DNA from: Pseudomonas sp. N40(2020)
GTDB lineage: Bacteria > Pseudomonadota > Gammaproteobacteria > Pseudomonadales > Pseudomonadaceae
Reading direction: 5' to 3'
Assembly (NCBI RefSeq): GCF_014472415.1
Contig: NZ_JACSZV010000018.1
Location: forward strand, 48,605 to 112,604
Length of the DNA stretch: 64,000 nt
This document shows positions 51,930 to 61,446 of the stretch, one piece after another; within the stretch, counting starts at the first letter, position 1, and each line of letters starts with the position of its first letter. Position numbers and translations under genes: made by a program. Below the pieces are notes generated by a model. That model saw nothing but the letters and a program-made list of their open reading frames with translations. It was not told the origin of the DNA and made no database searches.

Positions 51930-53285
51930 ATGAATAAGCTTTCCATGCTCGGGGCGGCATTGATGCTGCTCGCGAGTCACTCGGCAGTGGCGGCTATGGG
52001 GCCGTTCGAGATCTACGAACAGGCGTTGCGCAATGATCCGGTGTTCCTCGGTGCGATCAAGGAGCGTGACGCCGGCCTGGAGAACCGCGCCATTGGCCGC
52101 GCCGGGCTGCTGCCGCGAATCGGTTACACCTATAACAAGGGCCGCAATACGTCGAAGGCCACGTCCCTCGATGAACGAGCGCGCAATCGCACGGACGAGC
52201 GCAATTACAGCAGTTACGGCTCGGCCCTGACGCTGCAACAACCGTTGCTCGATTACGAAGCCTATGCGGCATATCGTAAGGGCGTGGCGCAGTCGTTGTT
52301 CGCTGACGAGAACTTTCGCGGCAAGAGCCAGGAACTGTTGGTACGGGTGCTGGATAACTACACCAAAGCCTTGTTTGCCCAGGATCAGATCGATATCGCC
52401 CAAGCGAAGAAGAAGGCCTACGAACAGCAGTTCCAGCAGAACGAGCACATGTTCAAGCAGGGCGAAGGCACGCGCACCGACATTCTCGAAGCCGAGTCGC
52501 GCTATGAGTTGGCGACCGCCGAGGAGATCGAAGCGCGCAACGAACAGGATGCCGCGCTGCGTGAACTGGGCGCACTGGTTGGCGCACCTTTCGTGGACAT
52601 CAGCGATCTGGCGCCGCTGGATCAGAATTTCCAGACCTTCGCGCTGATGCCGGCCAATTTCGACACCTGGCACGAAATGGCGATCAGCAATAACCCGAAC
52701 CTGGCCTCCCAACGTCAGGCCGTGGAAGTGGCGCGGTACGAGGTAGAGCGCAACCGTGCCGGGCATCTGCCGAAAATCAACGCCTATGCCTCGATGCGGC
52801 AGAACGAATCGGAAAGCGGCAACACCTACAACCAGCGCTACGAAACCAACACCATCGGCCTGGAAGTCAGCGTGCCGTTGTATGCCGGCGGCGGGGTGTC
52901 GGCCTCGACGCGTCAGGCCAGCCGCAGCATGGAACAGGCCGAGTACGAACTGGATGGCAAGACCCGCGAGACGCTGATTGAACTGCGTCGTCAGTTCAGC
53001 GCCTGCCTGTCCGGAGTGAATAAATTACGCGCTTACCAGAAAGCCCTGACCTCGGCGGAAGCGCTGGTGGTTTCGACCAAGCAAAGCATTCTCGGCGGTG
53101 AACGGACCAATCTCGATGCGTTGAACGCCGAGCAGCAGTTGTTCACCACCCGCCGCGATCTGGCACAGGCGCGGTACGACTATTTGATGGCCTGGACCAA
53201 GTTGCATTACTACGCCGGCACCTTGAACGAACAGGATCTGGCGCGGGTGGATGAGGCCTTCGGACAAGGCCCGAAAACCCGATAA
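51930..53285 (+). CDS. aprF: Type I secretion outer membrane protein, TolC family
   Basis: 451 residues from the ATG at 51930, preceded by AAGGA; an in-frame ATG four codons earlier directly abuts that ribosome site. Signal peptide MNKLSMLGAALMLLASHSAVA precedes MGPFEIYEQALRNDP, the standard TolC opening; it is split here only by the cleavage site. Two homologous halves follow, with TRTDILEAESRYELA and the second TNLDALNAEQQLFTTRRDLA. It forms the outer membrane channel for AprX and lipase secretion. Last of the exporter genes before a family A repeat. Confidence 0.93.
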   Translation: MNKLSMLGAALMLLASHSAVAAMGPFEIYEQALRNDPVFLGAIKERDAGLENRAIGRAGLLPRIGYTYNKGRNTSKATSLDERARNRTDERNYSSYGSALTLQQPLLDYEAYAAYRKGVAQSLFADENFRGKSQELLVRVLDNYTKALFAQDQIDIAQAKKKAYEQQFQQNEHMFKQGEGTRTDILEAESRYELATAEEIEARNEQDAALRELGALVGAPFVDISDLAPLDQNFQTFALMPANFDTWHEMAISNNPNLASQRQAVEVARYEVERNRAGHLPKINAYASMRQNESESGNTYNQRYETNTIGLEVSVPLYAGGGVSASTRQASRSMEQAEYELDGKTRETLIELRRQFSACLSGVNKLRAYQKALTSAEALVVSTKQSILGGERTNLDALNAEQQLFTTRRDLAQARYDYLMAWTKLHYYAGTLNEQDLARVDEAFGQGPKTR

Positions 53286-53297
53286 CACCGCAAATCC

Positions 53298-53362
53298 CTG
53301 TAGGAACTGCCGAAGACTGCGATCTTTTGACTTTGTGTATTGAAGATCAACAGATCGCAGCC
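53298..53362. repeat. Degenerate long inverted repeat (family A, copy 2)
   Basis: TGTAGGAACTGCCGAAGACT at the left edge, then GCGATCTTTTGA and a matching right arm TCAACAGATCGCAGCC (11 of 12 paired in the core). The right edge has decayed. It sits between aprF and prtA and shares core words with the copies at 16641, 61249 and 63938. Confidence 0.7.
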
Positions 53363-53406
53363 TGCGCCCCAGCGCTTACACAACAATAAGAAAGTGAGTG
53401 GTGAAC

Positions 53407-56358
53407 ATGGAAGTACGCATCAAGCCGATATCGGTCGGCACCCTGTTGCTCGCAGTTTCCGTTTCCCAGGCCCAGGCTCAATACCTGGAATCCGGTAAAC
53501 CCGGCGATCCCGCCAGTTGGCGCAGCGCCGAGTTCCTGCGTGACTGGGGCCTTCAGCGCATGCAGGCCGATCAGGCTTACGCGGCGGGCATCACCGGCAA
53601 AGGCGTGAAAATCGGCGCTCTCGATTCCGGCTTCGATGCCGCCCATCCCGAGTTCGCCACTGACCGTTATCACCCGGTACTGGCCAGCGGCAGCTACGTT
53701 GATGGCTCACCGTTCAACGTCGACGGCACGCTCAACCCCAACAACGATTCCCACGGCACTCACGTGGTCGGCACCATGGGCGCGTCCCGTGACGGCACAG
53801 GCATGCACGGCGTGGCGTACAACGCGCAGATCTACGTCGGCAACACCAACAAGAACGACAGTTTCCTGTTTGGCCCCAACCCCGATCCGCGTTATTTCAA
53901 AGCGGTGTACGACGCACTGGCCGATGCCGGCGTGCGCGCGATCAACAACAGTTGGGGCAGCCAGCCGCCGGATGTCAGCTACCGCACACTGGCCGACCTG
54001 CACGCCGCTTACGCCCAGCACTTCAACAAAGGCACCTGGCTCGACGCGGCGGCCGATGTTTCCCGTCGCGGCGTGATCAACGTGTTCAGCGCCGGCAACA
54101 GTGGTTATCCGAACGCCAGCGTGCGCTCGGCGCTGCCGTACTTTCAGCCGGATCTTGAAGGCCACTGGCTGGCGGTCTCCGGGTTGGATCAGAGTAATCA
54201 GCAGAAATACAACCAGTGCGGCATCGCCAAGTACTGGTGCATCACCACCCCCGGGGCGAAGATCGACAGCACGATTCCTGATGGCGGTTATGCGATCAAG
54301 TCCGGCACCTCGATGTCGGCGCCGCACGCCACTGGCGCACTGGCGTTGGTGATGGAACGTTACCCGTACATGAGCAATCAGCAGGCACTCGAAGTGCTGC
54401 TGACCACCGCCACGCAACTCGATGGCTCAGTGACCGATGCACCCACCGAGCGGGTCGGCTGGGGCGTGGCCAACCTGAACCGGGCGATGCGCGGGCCGGG
54501 GCAATTGCTCGGGGCGTTTGACGCCAATCTCGCGGCCGGGCAAAGCGATGTCTGGAGCAATGACATCTCCGACAAGGCGCTGATCCAGCGTCAGAGCGAA
54601 GACCTCGCCGAACACAGCGCCTGGCAGCAGACCTTGCAAGATAAAGGTTGGCAGAACGGTGTTGCCGCCGGTGCCAGTCAGCAGGATCAGACGGATTATG
54701 CCGTCGGTATGGCCCGCGATGCTGCTGCGGCAACCCGGGTTTATCAGGGCAGCCTGATCAAGTCCGGAGCAGGGCGTTTGCTGCTTACCGGGGAAAACAC
54801 CTATCGCGGCCCGACCACGATCAACGGCGGCCTGTTAAGCGTCAATGGCTCGCTGGTTTCGGCGGTTACCGTCAATGACGGCGGCACCCTGGGTGGCTCC
54901 GGACAGATCGGCTCGCTGACCGCCAACAGCGGCGGCCGTGTTGCGCCGGGCAACTCCATCGGTACCTTGAACGTCGCCGGTGACGTCACCTTCGCGCCGG
55001 GCTCTACCTACGCCGTTGAATTGTCGCCGACCAGCAGCGATCGCATCGTCGCCGGTGGCACAGCAAATATCAGCGGCGCCACGGTCAGCCTGTCACTGGA
55101 AAACAGCCCTACCTTGCTCAGCACCGCCGAGGCGCAAAGCCTGCTCGGCCGTCAGTACGACATCTTGCAAGCAGCCGGTGGCATACAGGGGCAGTTCGGT
55201 GCGGTGCTGCCGGATTACCTGTTCATCGGCGGCAGCCTCGATTACGCGGCCAACGGCATTCAACTCGATATCGAACGCAACGCGACGTCCTTCGCCAGCG
55301 TCGGCCAAACCCCGAACCAGCGTTCGGTGGCCGCTGCCGTCGAAGGTTTGGGCGCGGGCAACTCAGTCTACGAAAGCCTGCTGCTGTCGGCGGACGCAGC
55401 TTCCGCACAACAAGCCTTCCAGCAACTGAGCGGCGAAATCTACCCAGCGATGGGCACGATGCTGATCAACGACAGCCGTCAGCTGCGCGATGCCGTGGGC
55501 GAACGCCTGCATGATGCCTCGGCCAAACAAAACAACGGCTGGATCAAGGCACTTGGGGCGTGGGGCTCGACTGATTCAAACCATGACACGGCGGGTTACA
55601 GCACCTCACTGGGTGGGTTGTTGGCCGGTGTTGACGGCGCACTGGACGAACAGACCCGCATCGGTCTGGTCACCGGTTACAGCGATAGTTCGTTGAGCAT
55701 GGGCTCGGGCACGCACTCGTCAGCCAAAGTCGACAGCTACCACCTCGGCGCTTACGCCGGACGCGAGATCGGCGCCTGGCGTCTGAGCACTGGCGCGGCC
55801 TACAGCTGGCATCGCGCCGATGTGAAGCGCGATCTGCAATACGGCAACGTCAGCGCCAAACAGAAAGCCAAGGTTGATGCGGCGACCACTCAAGTGTTCG
55901 GCGAGGCGGCTTATCGATTGCACCTGCAACCGTTGGCGCTGGAACCGTTCGCCAATCTCGCTTACGTGCATCTGGACACCGAAGGCTTCACTGAGAAGGG
56001 CGACGCAGCCGCGCTGAAAAGCTCCGGCGATCAGCGTGATGCGGTGCTCAGCACCCTCGGTGTGCGGGCGATCAAGACCTTCAACCTGTCGGCGCAGCAG
56101 ACACTGGATGTCAGCGGCCATCTCGGCTGGCAGCACAGCCTGAGCGATATCGATTCTGAGCAGCATCTGCGCTTTGCCAGCGGTGGCACGCCGTACTCGG
56201 TGGAGAGTTCGGCGCTGGTCCGCGATGCCGCGCTGGTCGGCGTGCAAGCCAGTCTGGCATTGAGCAAGGACGTGCGGGTCAACCTCAATTACGACGGGCA
56301 ACTGGCCAATCGCGAGAAGAGCCACGGTGTTGGCTTGAGTCTGAACTGGCAGTTCTGA
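53407..56358 (+). CDS. prtA: Autotransporter serine protease (subtilase S8), copy 1
   Basis: 983 residues from the ATG at 53407; two GTG codons just upstream are alternatives. The signal peptide ends QAQAQ. The subtilase domain holds the complete triad: D73 in GALDSGFD, H116 in [10 protein letters not shown] and S302 in [13 protein letters not shown] passenger-associated repeat ([17 protein letters not shown]) links to a C-terminal autotransporter beta-barrel of about 280 residues ending LSLNWQF with terminal Phe. The protein should cross the outer membrane by itself, independent of AprDEF. Followed 41 bp later by a paralogue. In P. fluorescens this pair is known as prtA/prtB or pspA/pspB. 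Confidence 0.93.
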   Translation: MEVRIKPISVGTLLLAVSVSQAQAQYLESGKPGDPASWRSAEFLRDWGLQRMQADQAYAAGITGKGVKIGALDSGFDAAHPEFATDRYHPVLASGSYVDGSPFNVDGTLNPNNDSHGTHVVGTMGASRDGTGMHGVAYNAQIYVGNTNKNDSFLFGPNPDPRYFKAVYDALADAGVRAINNSWGSQPPDVSYRTLADLHAAYAQHFNKGTWLDAAADVSRRGVINVFSAGNSGYPNASVRSALPYFQPDLEGHWLAVSGLDQSNQQKYNQCGIAKYWCITTPGAKIDSTIPDGGYAIKSGTSMSAPHATGALALVMERYPYMSNQQALEVLLTTATQLDGSVTDAPTERVGWGVANLNRAMRGPGQLLGAFDANLAAGQSDVWSNDISDKALIQRQSEDLAEHSAWQQTLQDKGWQNGVAAGASQQDQTDYAVGMARDAAAATRVYQGSLIKSGAGRLLLTGENTYRGPTTINGGLLSVNGSLVSAVTVNDGGTLGGSGQIGSLTANSGGRVAPGNSIGTLNVAGDVTFAPGSTYAVELSPTSSDRIVAGGTANISGATVSLSLENSPTLLSTAEAQSLLGRQYDILQAAGGIQGQFGAVLPDYLFIGGSLDYAANGIQLDIERNATSFASVGQTPNQRSVAAAVEGLGAGNSVYESLLLSADAASAQQAFQQLSGEIYPAMGTMLINDSRQLRDAVGERLHDASAKQNNGWIKALGAWGSTDSNHDTAGYSTSLGGLLAGVDGALDEQTRIGLVTGYSDSSLSMGSGTHSSAKVDSYHLGAYAGREIGAWRLSTGAAYSWHRADVKRDLQYGNVSAKQKAKVDAATTQVFGEAAYRLHLQPLALEPFANLAYVHLDTEGFTEKGDAAALKSSGDQRDAVLSTLGVRAIKTFNLSAQQTLDVSGHLGWQHSLSDIDSEQHLRFASGGTPYSVESSALVRDAALVGVQASLALSKDVRVNLNYDGQLANREKSHGVGLSLNWQF

Positions 56359-56399
56359 ATAAACGGATTTTTCGCAACATCACTAAGGAAGGTCGCTGG

Positions 56400-59300
56400 A
56401 TGAACAACAACAATACCCCCGCGCAAACGGGTGGCCGCTTTGCCCTGAAAACGCTGACTTGCGCCGTGTTGTACGCACTCACCACCATGGGCTCCGCGCA
56501 CGCTGCGTCCTATGTGGAAAGTGGTCGCACGGGCGATCCGTCGAGTTGGCGCAGCGCCGAATTCCAGGCTGACTGGGGTTTGGGTGCCATCGGTGCCGAT
56601 CATGCCTACGCTGCTGGCTACACCGGCAAAGGCGTAAAACTGGGCATTTTCGACCAGCCGGTTTACGCCGCGCACCCGGAGTTTTCCGGCAGTAACAAAG
56701 TCATCACCCTGGTCACCAGCGGCATTCGCGAATACACCGACCCGTACATTCCGGTGAAAGCCGGGGATGCGTTCCGCTATGACGGTTCGCCCTCGGTTGG
56801 CTCTGACGGCAAGCTCGGCGCCCACGGCACTCACGTCGGCGGCATTGCGGCGGGGAGCCGTGACGGCGGGCCGATGCACGGCGTGGCGTTCGGCGCGCAG
56901 ATCATCAGCGCTGACAACGGCGACCCGGGCCCGGAAGATGGCATCGTTCGCGGTAACGATGGCGCGGTGTACAAGGCCGGTTGGGACGCGCTGATCGCCA
57001 GCGGCGCGCGGATCATCAACAACAGTTGGGGCATCGGCATCACCGACCGTTTCGACCTCGGTGGCCGCGACCCTGCGTACCCGCACTTCACCGTCAACGA
57101 CGCGCAGGTGCAGTTCAACGAGATCCGCACGTTGCTCGGCACCAAACCCGGCGGCGCCTATGACGGCGCCATCGCCGCCGCGCGCAGCGGGATCGTGACG
57201 ATTTTCGCCGCCGGCAACGACTACAACCTCAATAACCCGGACGCCATCGCCGGCCTCGGCTATTTCGTCCCGGACATCGCACCGAACTGGATCACCGTCG
57301 CCGCGTTACAACAGAATCCGGATCTGGCCAGCGCCAATCCGTACATCATGAGTACGTTCTCTTCGCGCTGCGGTTATACCGCGAGCTTCTGCGTCTCGGC
57401 GCCGGGTACGAAAATCTACAGCGCGATCATCGAAGGCACCAACGCCGACAACCTGACCACCGGCTACAAAAATTACAACGGCACCTCGATGGCTGCGCCA
57501 CACGTGGCCGGCTCCATGGCGGTGCTGATGGAGCGCTTCCCGTACATGACCGGCGACCAGGTCGCCACAGTATTGCGTACCACCGCGACCGACCTCGGCG
57601 CACCGGGTATCGACGCCTTGTACGGCTGGGGCATGATCAACCTGCGCAAGGGCATTGATGGCCCGTCGATGTTCGTCACCGAGCAGGACATTCCTGAAGA
57701 GTTTCGTATTCAGGGGGCGTACGGTTCCGGCCAGTTCGTTGCGGATCTGCCGGGCATCGGCGCGATCATCGATCAGGGCAAACCCACCGAGCGTGTGTGC
57801 ACCGACATCACTTGCGGCCTCGACACCTGGCGCAACGACATTTCCGGCCACGGCGGTTTGACCAAACAAGGTATCGGCACTCTGGTGCTGACTGGCAACA
57901 ACACCTACAGCGGCCCGACCCTGGTCAATCAGGGCCGACTGGCCATCAACGGTTCGCTGCAATCGGCGGTCACCGTCAATGACGGCGGCATTCTTGGCGG
58001 CAATGGCCGCATCGGTACGTTGTCGGTCAACAGCGGCGGCACCGTGGCGCCGGGCAACTCTATCGGCACCCTGAACGTGGCGGGTGACGTGACTTTCGCG
58101 CCGGGTTCGACCTACGCGGTAGAGCTGTCGCCGACCAGCAGCGACCAGATCGTCGCCACTGGCAAAGCAGTAATCGAAGGCGCCACAGTGACCATGTCGC
58201 TGGAAAACAGCCCGACCTTGCTGACCACCGGCGAAGTCAAAAGCTTGCTCGGCACGCAATACAACATCCTGCAAGCGGCCGGCGGCATTGAAGGACGCTT
58301 CGGCCAGGTACTGCCGGATTATGCGTTCCTCGGCGGCACGCTCGCTTACTCGGCGAGCGGCATCCAGCTGGCGGTGGGGCGTAACGACGCCTCGTTCGCC
58401 AGCGTCGGCCTGACGCCTAACCAGCGTGCTGTCGGTGCCGCTGCCGAGCGCTTGGGCGCGGGCAATGCGCTGTTCGAAACCCTGCTGTTGTCGCCAAATG
58501 CCGCTTCGGCGCAGCAAGCCTTCCAGCAGTTGTCCGGCGAGATTCATCCGGCCATTGGCACGATGCTGATTAACGACAGCCGTTACCTGCGCGATGCTGT
58601 GGGCGAGCGCTTGCGTGAGCGTGATCTGTTCGACGCCAATGCGCCGACTGACGATCGCAGCAACGCCTGGGTCAAGGTGCTCGGTGCCTGGGGCAAAAGC
58701 GATGGCGGGCATGACTATGCCGATTCCAACAGTTCCATCGGTGGCTTGCTGGCCGGTGTCGACGGCTTGATCGCTGAAGATACTCGCCTCGGTTTCGTTA
58801 CCGGTTATAGCGACAGCTCGTTGAGCATGGGCAGTGGCACGCATTCGTCGGCATCCGTCGACAGCTACCACTTGGGTGCCTATCTGGGTCATGAAATCGA
58901 TGCACTGCGTCTGACCGTTGGCGGCGCCTATAGCTGGCATCGCATCGACGTGAAGCGTGATCTGCAATTCGGCGACGTCAGCGGCAAGCAGAAGGTCAAA
59001 CGCGATGCGACCACGGCGCAACTGTTCACCGAAGCGGCCTATGACCTGGGGCTGCAACCGATGAACCTGGAGCCGTTCGCCAATCTGGCTTACGTGCACC
59101 TGAACAGCGACAGTTTCACCGAGAAGGGTGATGCAGCCGCACTGAAGGGCGGTGAAGACAATCGCGATGCGGTGTTGTCGACCCTCGGTGTCCGCGCCAA
59201 GCGCACGTTTGCCCTGTCGGACAAGCATCAACTGGAACTGGGCGCGACGCTGGGCTGGCAGCACAACCTGAGCAGCGTCGACTCTGAAAACCATCTGGCA

Positions 59301-59486
59301 TTCGCCAACGGCAACAGCGCGTTCAACGTGCAGAGCGTGTCGCTGGATCGTGATGCGGCGGTGGTCGGCGTGCGCGCCGGGCTGGCGCTCAATCGCGATG
59401 TGCGGGTGAACCTTGATTACAACGGGTTGATCGGTAGCAACGAGAAAGACCACGGTGTGGGTCTGACCCTTGACTGGCAATTCTAA
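56400..59486 (+). CDS. prtB: Autotransporter serine protease (subtilase S8), copy 2
   Basis: 1028 residues, ATG at 56400 with AAGGAAGG upstream. A long signal peptide (about 34 residues, ending GSAHA) is followed by the subtilase domain with complete triad: D85 in LGIFDQPVY, H142 in GAHGTHVGGI and S363 in NGTSMAAPHVAG. The usual DSG after the catalytic Asp is DQP here, an uncommon variant. An extra segment with two Cys (ERVCTDITCGLD) precedes the passenger repeat LVLTGNNTYSGPTLVNQG. The C-terminal barrel ends LTLDWQF. It is a diverged tandem duplicate of prtA; differences in conserved stretches are mostly synonymous. Confidence 0.93.
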   Translation: MNNNNTPAQTGGRFALKTLTCAVLYALTTMGSAHAASYVESGRTGDPSSWRSAEFQADWGLGAIGADHAYAAGYTGKGVKLGIFDQPVYAAHPEFSGSNKVITLVTSGIREYTDPYIPVKAGDAFRYDGSPSVGSDGKLGAHGTHVGGIAAGSRDGGPMHGVAFGAQIISADNGDPGPEDGIVRGNDGAVYKAGWDALIASGARIINNSWGIGITDRFDLGGRDPAYPHFTVNDAQVQFNEIRTLLGTKPGGAYDGAIAAARSGIVTIFAAGNDYNLNNPDAIAGLGYFVPDIAPNWITVAALQQNPDLASANPYIMSTFSSRCGYTASFCVSAPGTKIYSAIIEGTNADNLTTGYKNYNGTSMAAPHVAGSMAVLMERFPYMTGDQVATVLRTTATDLGAPGIDALYGWGMINLRKGIDGPSMFVTEQDIPEEFRIQGAYGSGQFVADLPGIGAIIDQGKPTERVCTDITCGLDTWRNDISGHGGLTKQGIGTLVLTGNNTYSGPTLVNQGRLAINGSLQSAVTVNDGGILGGNGRIGTLSVNSGGTVAPGNSIGTLNVAGDVTFAPGSTYAVELSPTSSDQIVATGKAVIEGATVTMSLENSPTLLTTGEVKSLLGTQYNILQAAGGIEGRFGQVLPDYAFLGGTLAYSASGIQLAVGRNDASFASVGLTPNQRAVGAAAERLGAGNALFETLLLSPNAASAQQAFQQLSGEIHPAIGTMLINDSRYLRDAVGERLRERDLFDANAPTDDRSNAWVKVLGAWGKSDGGHDYADSNSSIGGLLAGVDGLIAEDTRLGFVTGYSDSSLSMGSGTHSSASVDSYHLGAYLGHEIDALRLTVGGAYSWHRIDVKRDLQFGDVSGKQKVKRDATTAQLFTEAAYDLGLQPMNLEPFANLAYVHLNSDSFTEKGDAAALKGGEDNRDAVLSTLGVRAKRTFALSDKHQLELGATLGWQHNLSSVDSENHLAFANGNSAFNVQSVSLDRDAAVVGVRAGLALNRDVRVNLDYNGLIGSNEKDHGVGLTLDWQF

Positions 59487-59489
59487 AGG

Positions 59490-59523
59490 AGTGCTGGCCG
59501 TTCCAGAGGGGACTGCCAGCACT
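59490..59523 (+). terminator. Hairpin between prtB and the first lipase gene
   Basis: AGTGCTGGC (59490-59498) pairs with GCCAGCACT (59515-59523), followed by TGTTTG. It begins four bases after the prtB stop. The weak T-tract suggests read-through control rather than a full stop. Confidence 0.6.
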
Positions 59524-59548
59524 TGTTTGATGGAAGAGAGAGCACGAC

Positions 59549-61237
59549 ATGGGACTGTTTGATTACAAAAATGCCGATGGCAAAGCGTTGTACAGTGATG
59601 CCATCGCCCTGACGCTGTATGCCTACACGCCGACCGGGCAAGCCTTGCCGGGGACTGCCTGGAAGCCGGTCAGCGCGACAGCGCTGGGATACCAAGGCAA
59701 GGTCGGTGCGCAGGGCACGTTCTTCGGCGAGAAGGACGGTTTCACCAGCGCCGAAGCCGAAGTGCTCGGCAAGTACGACGCTGCCGGCAAGTTGATCGGT
59801 ATTGGCATTGCCTTTCGTGGCACCGGCGGGCTGGGTTACAGCGACACCTTCGGCGACTTGAAAAACAATCTGCTGGCCGCCGTCGGGCCTTCTGACTACG
59901 CGACTGACTATGCGAAAAACGCCTTCGATAATCTGCTCAAGGTTGTTGCAGCGTTTTCCATCGCCCATGGCATCGCCGCCAAAGACTTGCTGATCAGTGG
60001 CCACAGCCTCGGCGGGCTCGGGGTTAACAGCGTTGCGGAGTTGAGCGCGAGCAACTGGGGTGGTTTCTTCAAAGACGCCAACTATGTGTCTTTTGCCTCG
60101 CCGACCCAGAGCAGCACCGGCAACAACGTGCTGAACATCGGTTACGAGAACGATCCGGTGTTCCGCGTGCTCGACGGCACCACGTTCAGCACTGCGTCGA
60201 TGGGCAAGCACGACAAGCCGCATGATTCGACCACCGACAACATCGTCAACTTCAACGACAACTACGCGTCTACCGCGCAGAACCTGGTGCCGTTCAGCAT
60301 CGTCAATCCGCTGAACTGGTCGGCCCACAGTTCGCTGGGCTATGCCGACGGCTTGAACCGAGTCATCGACTCCAGGTTCTACGGCCTGACCCACAAGGAC
60401 TCGACCATCATCGTTTCCAACCTTGAGGAAGCGTCCCGGGGTAAAACCTGGGTCGAAGACTTGGGGCGCAGCGGCGAGGCGCACACCGGCAGCACTTTCA
60501 TCATCGGCACGCAAAGCAACGACTGGCTCAAGGGCGGTGCGGGTAACGACTTCCTTGAAGGCTTGGGCGGTGATGATCGTTTCCGTGATGACGGCGGCTT
60601 CAACATCCTGCTTGGCGGCCAGGGCCACAACACCTTCGAACTGCAGAAGCCGTTGCAGAACTTCAGCTTCGCCAACGACGGTGACGGCACGCTGTACGTG
60701 CGAGATGCCTATGGCGGCATCAGCATGACCCGCGACATCGGCGCGCTGGTGAGCAAGGAGTCGGGGTCGTGGTGGGGCAGCAAGGAGATCACTTGGGGCG
60801 TCACGGCCAAGGGTTTGACCAATGGCAGCGAGCTGACCCAGTACAACCATTCGCTTAGCGGCGATGGCTACGGCAATGCGCTGCACGCCACCAATGACGG
60901 CGACTGGTTGTTCGGGCTGGGCGGCGACGACAAGCTGATCAGCGACAAGGGCCATGTGACCTTCGTCGGCGGCGCCGGCAATGATGTGATGACGTCGGTG
61001 GGTGGCAACAACACCTTCCTGTTCAGCGGTGCGTTCGGCTTTGATGCCATCAACGGCTATCAGGGCAGCGACAAACTGGTGTTCATGGGCGTCGAAGGCG
61101 CGGGGCAGGGCTACGACTACAAGCAGCATGCTTCGCAGTCGGGCGGCGATACAGTGCTGAAGATTGGCGAGTTTGCCGTGACCCTTGTGGGGGTTGGAGT
61201 GGCTAACCTGTCGGACTCGAGTTTTGTGTTCGCCTGA
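59549..61237 (+). CDS. pueB: Secreted RTX lipase/polyurethanase, class I.3, PueB-like
   Basis: 562 residues, ATG with GAGAG eight bases upstream. The N-terminal lipase domain has the nucleophile in ISGHSLGGLG (S153) and a family I.3 start (MGLFDYKNADGKALYSDA). The RTX part has [17 protein letters not shown] and FVGGAGNDVM. The C-terminus DSSFVFA is the type I secretion signal form (Asp plus hydrophobic tail). There is no signal peptide and no foldase gene, as expected of I.3 lipases exported by AprDEF. It hydrolyses triacylglycerols; close homologues degrade polyester polyurethane. Shorter than the next lipase by one insert after the N-terminus. Confidence 0.92.
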   Translation: MGLFDYKNADGKALYSDAIALTLYAYTPTGQALPGTAWKPVSATALGYQGKVGAQGTFFGEKDGFTSAEAEVLGKYDAAGKLIGIGIAFRGTGGLGYSDTFGDLKNNLLAAVGPSDYATDYAKNAFDNLLKVVAAFSIAHGIAAKDLLISGHSLGGLGVNSVAELSASNWGGFFKDANYVSFASPTQSSTGNNVLNIGYENDPVFRVLDGTTFSTASMGKHDKPHDSTTDNIVNFNDNYASTAQNLVPFSIVNPLNWSAHSSLGYADGLNRVIDSRFYGLTHKDSTIIVSNLEEASRGKTWVEDLGRSGEAHTGSTFIIGTQSNDWLKGGAGNDFLEGLGGDDRFRDDGGFNILLGGQGHNTFELQKPLQNFSFANDGDGTLYVRDAYGGISMTRDIGALVSKESGSWWGSKEITWGVTAKGLTNGSELTQYNHSLSGDGYGNALHATNDGDWLFGLGGDDKLISDKGHVTFVGGAGNDVMTSVGGNNTFLFSGAFGFDAINGYQGSDKLVFMGVEGAGQGYDYKQHASQSGGDTVLKIGEFAVTLVGVGVANLSDSSFVFA

Positions 61238-61248
61238 ACAGTAATCCT

Positions 61249-61339
61249 GTAGGAGCTGTCGAGTGAAACGAGGCTGCGATCTTTTGATCTTGCTTTAAAG
61301 AGCAAAGTCAAAAAATCGCAGCCTTCGGCAGCTCCTACA
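61249..61339. repeat. Long inverted repeat (family A, copy 3)
   Basis: TGTAGGAGCTG (61249-61259) pairs with CAGCTCCTACA (61329-61339); inside, GGCTGCGATCTTTTGA and TCAAAAAATCGCAGCC form a second near-perfect stem. It lies between the two lipase genes, directly after the first, and may act as terminator or mRNA-stabilising structure. Confidence 0.85.
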
Positions 61340-61446
61340 GTGTCCGCGTTAAGAAGTGTTGTATCGAAATGCTCCGGGGCGTCCCGCGAGGGGCGCCCTG
61401 GCTGTGAGCTATCTCTGACAATTCCAACAAAAGAGAGGCAATGGCA

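Noticed and set aside
54943..58140. Recent gene conversion between prtA and prtB
   Set aside because: In the most similar segment the proteins are identical but the DNA differs at many synonymous sites, which argues for selection on the protein rather than recent sequence exchange.
57306..59522. A 738-codon open frame antisense to prtB
   Set aside because: It mirrors the coding frame of prtB, which has signal peptide, catalytic triad and beta-barrel. Long antisense frames are expected in GC-rich DNA with strong third-position bias, and no ribosome site or domain is seen.
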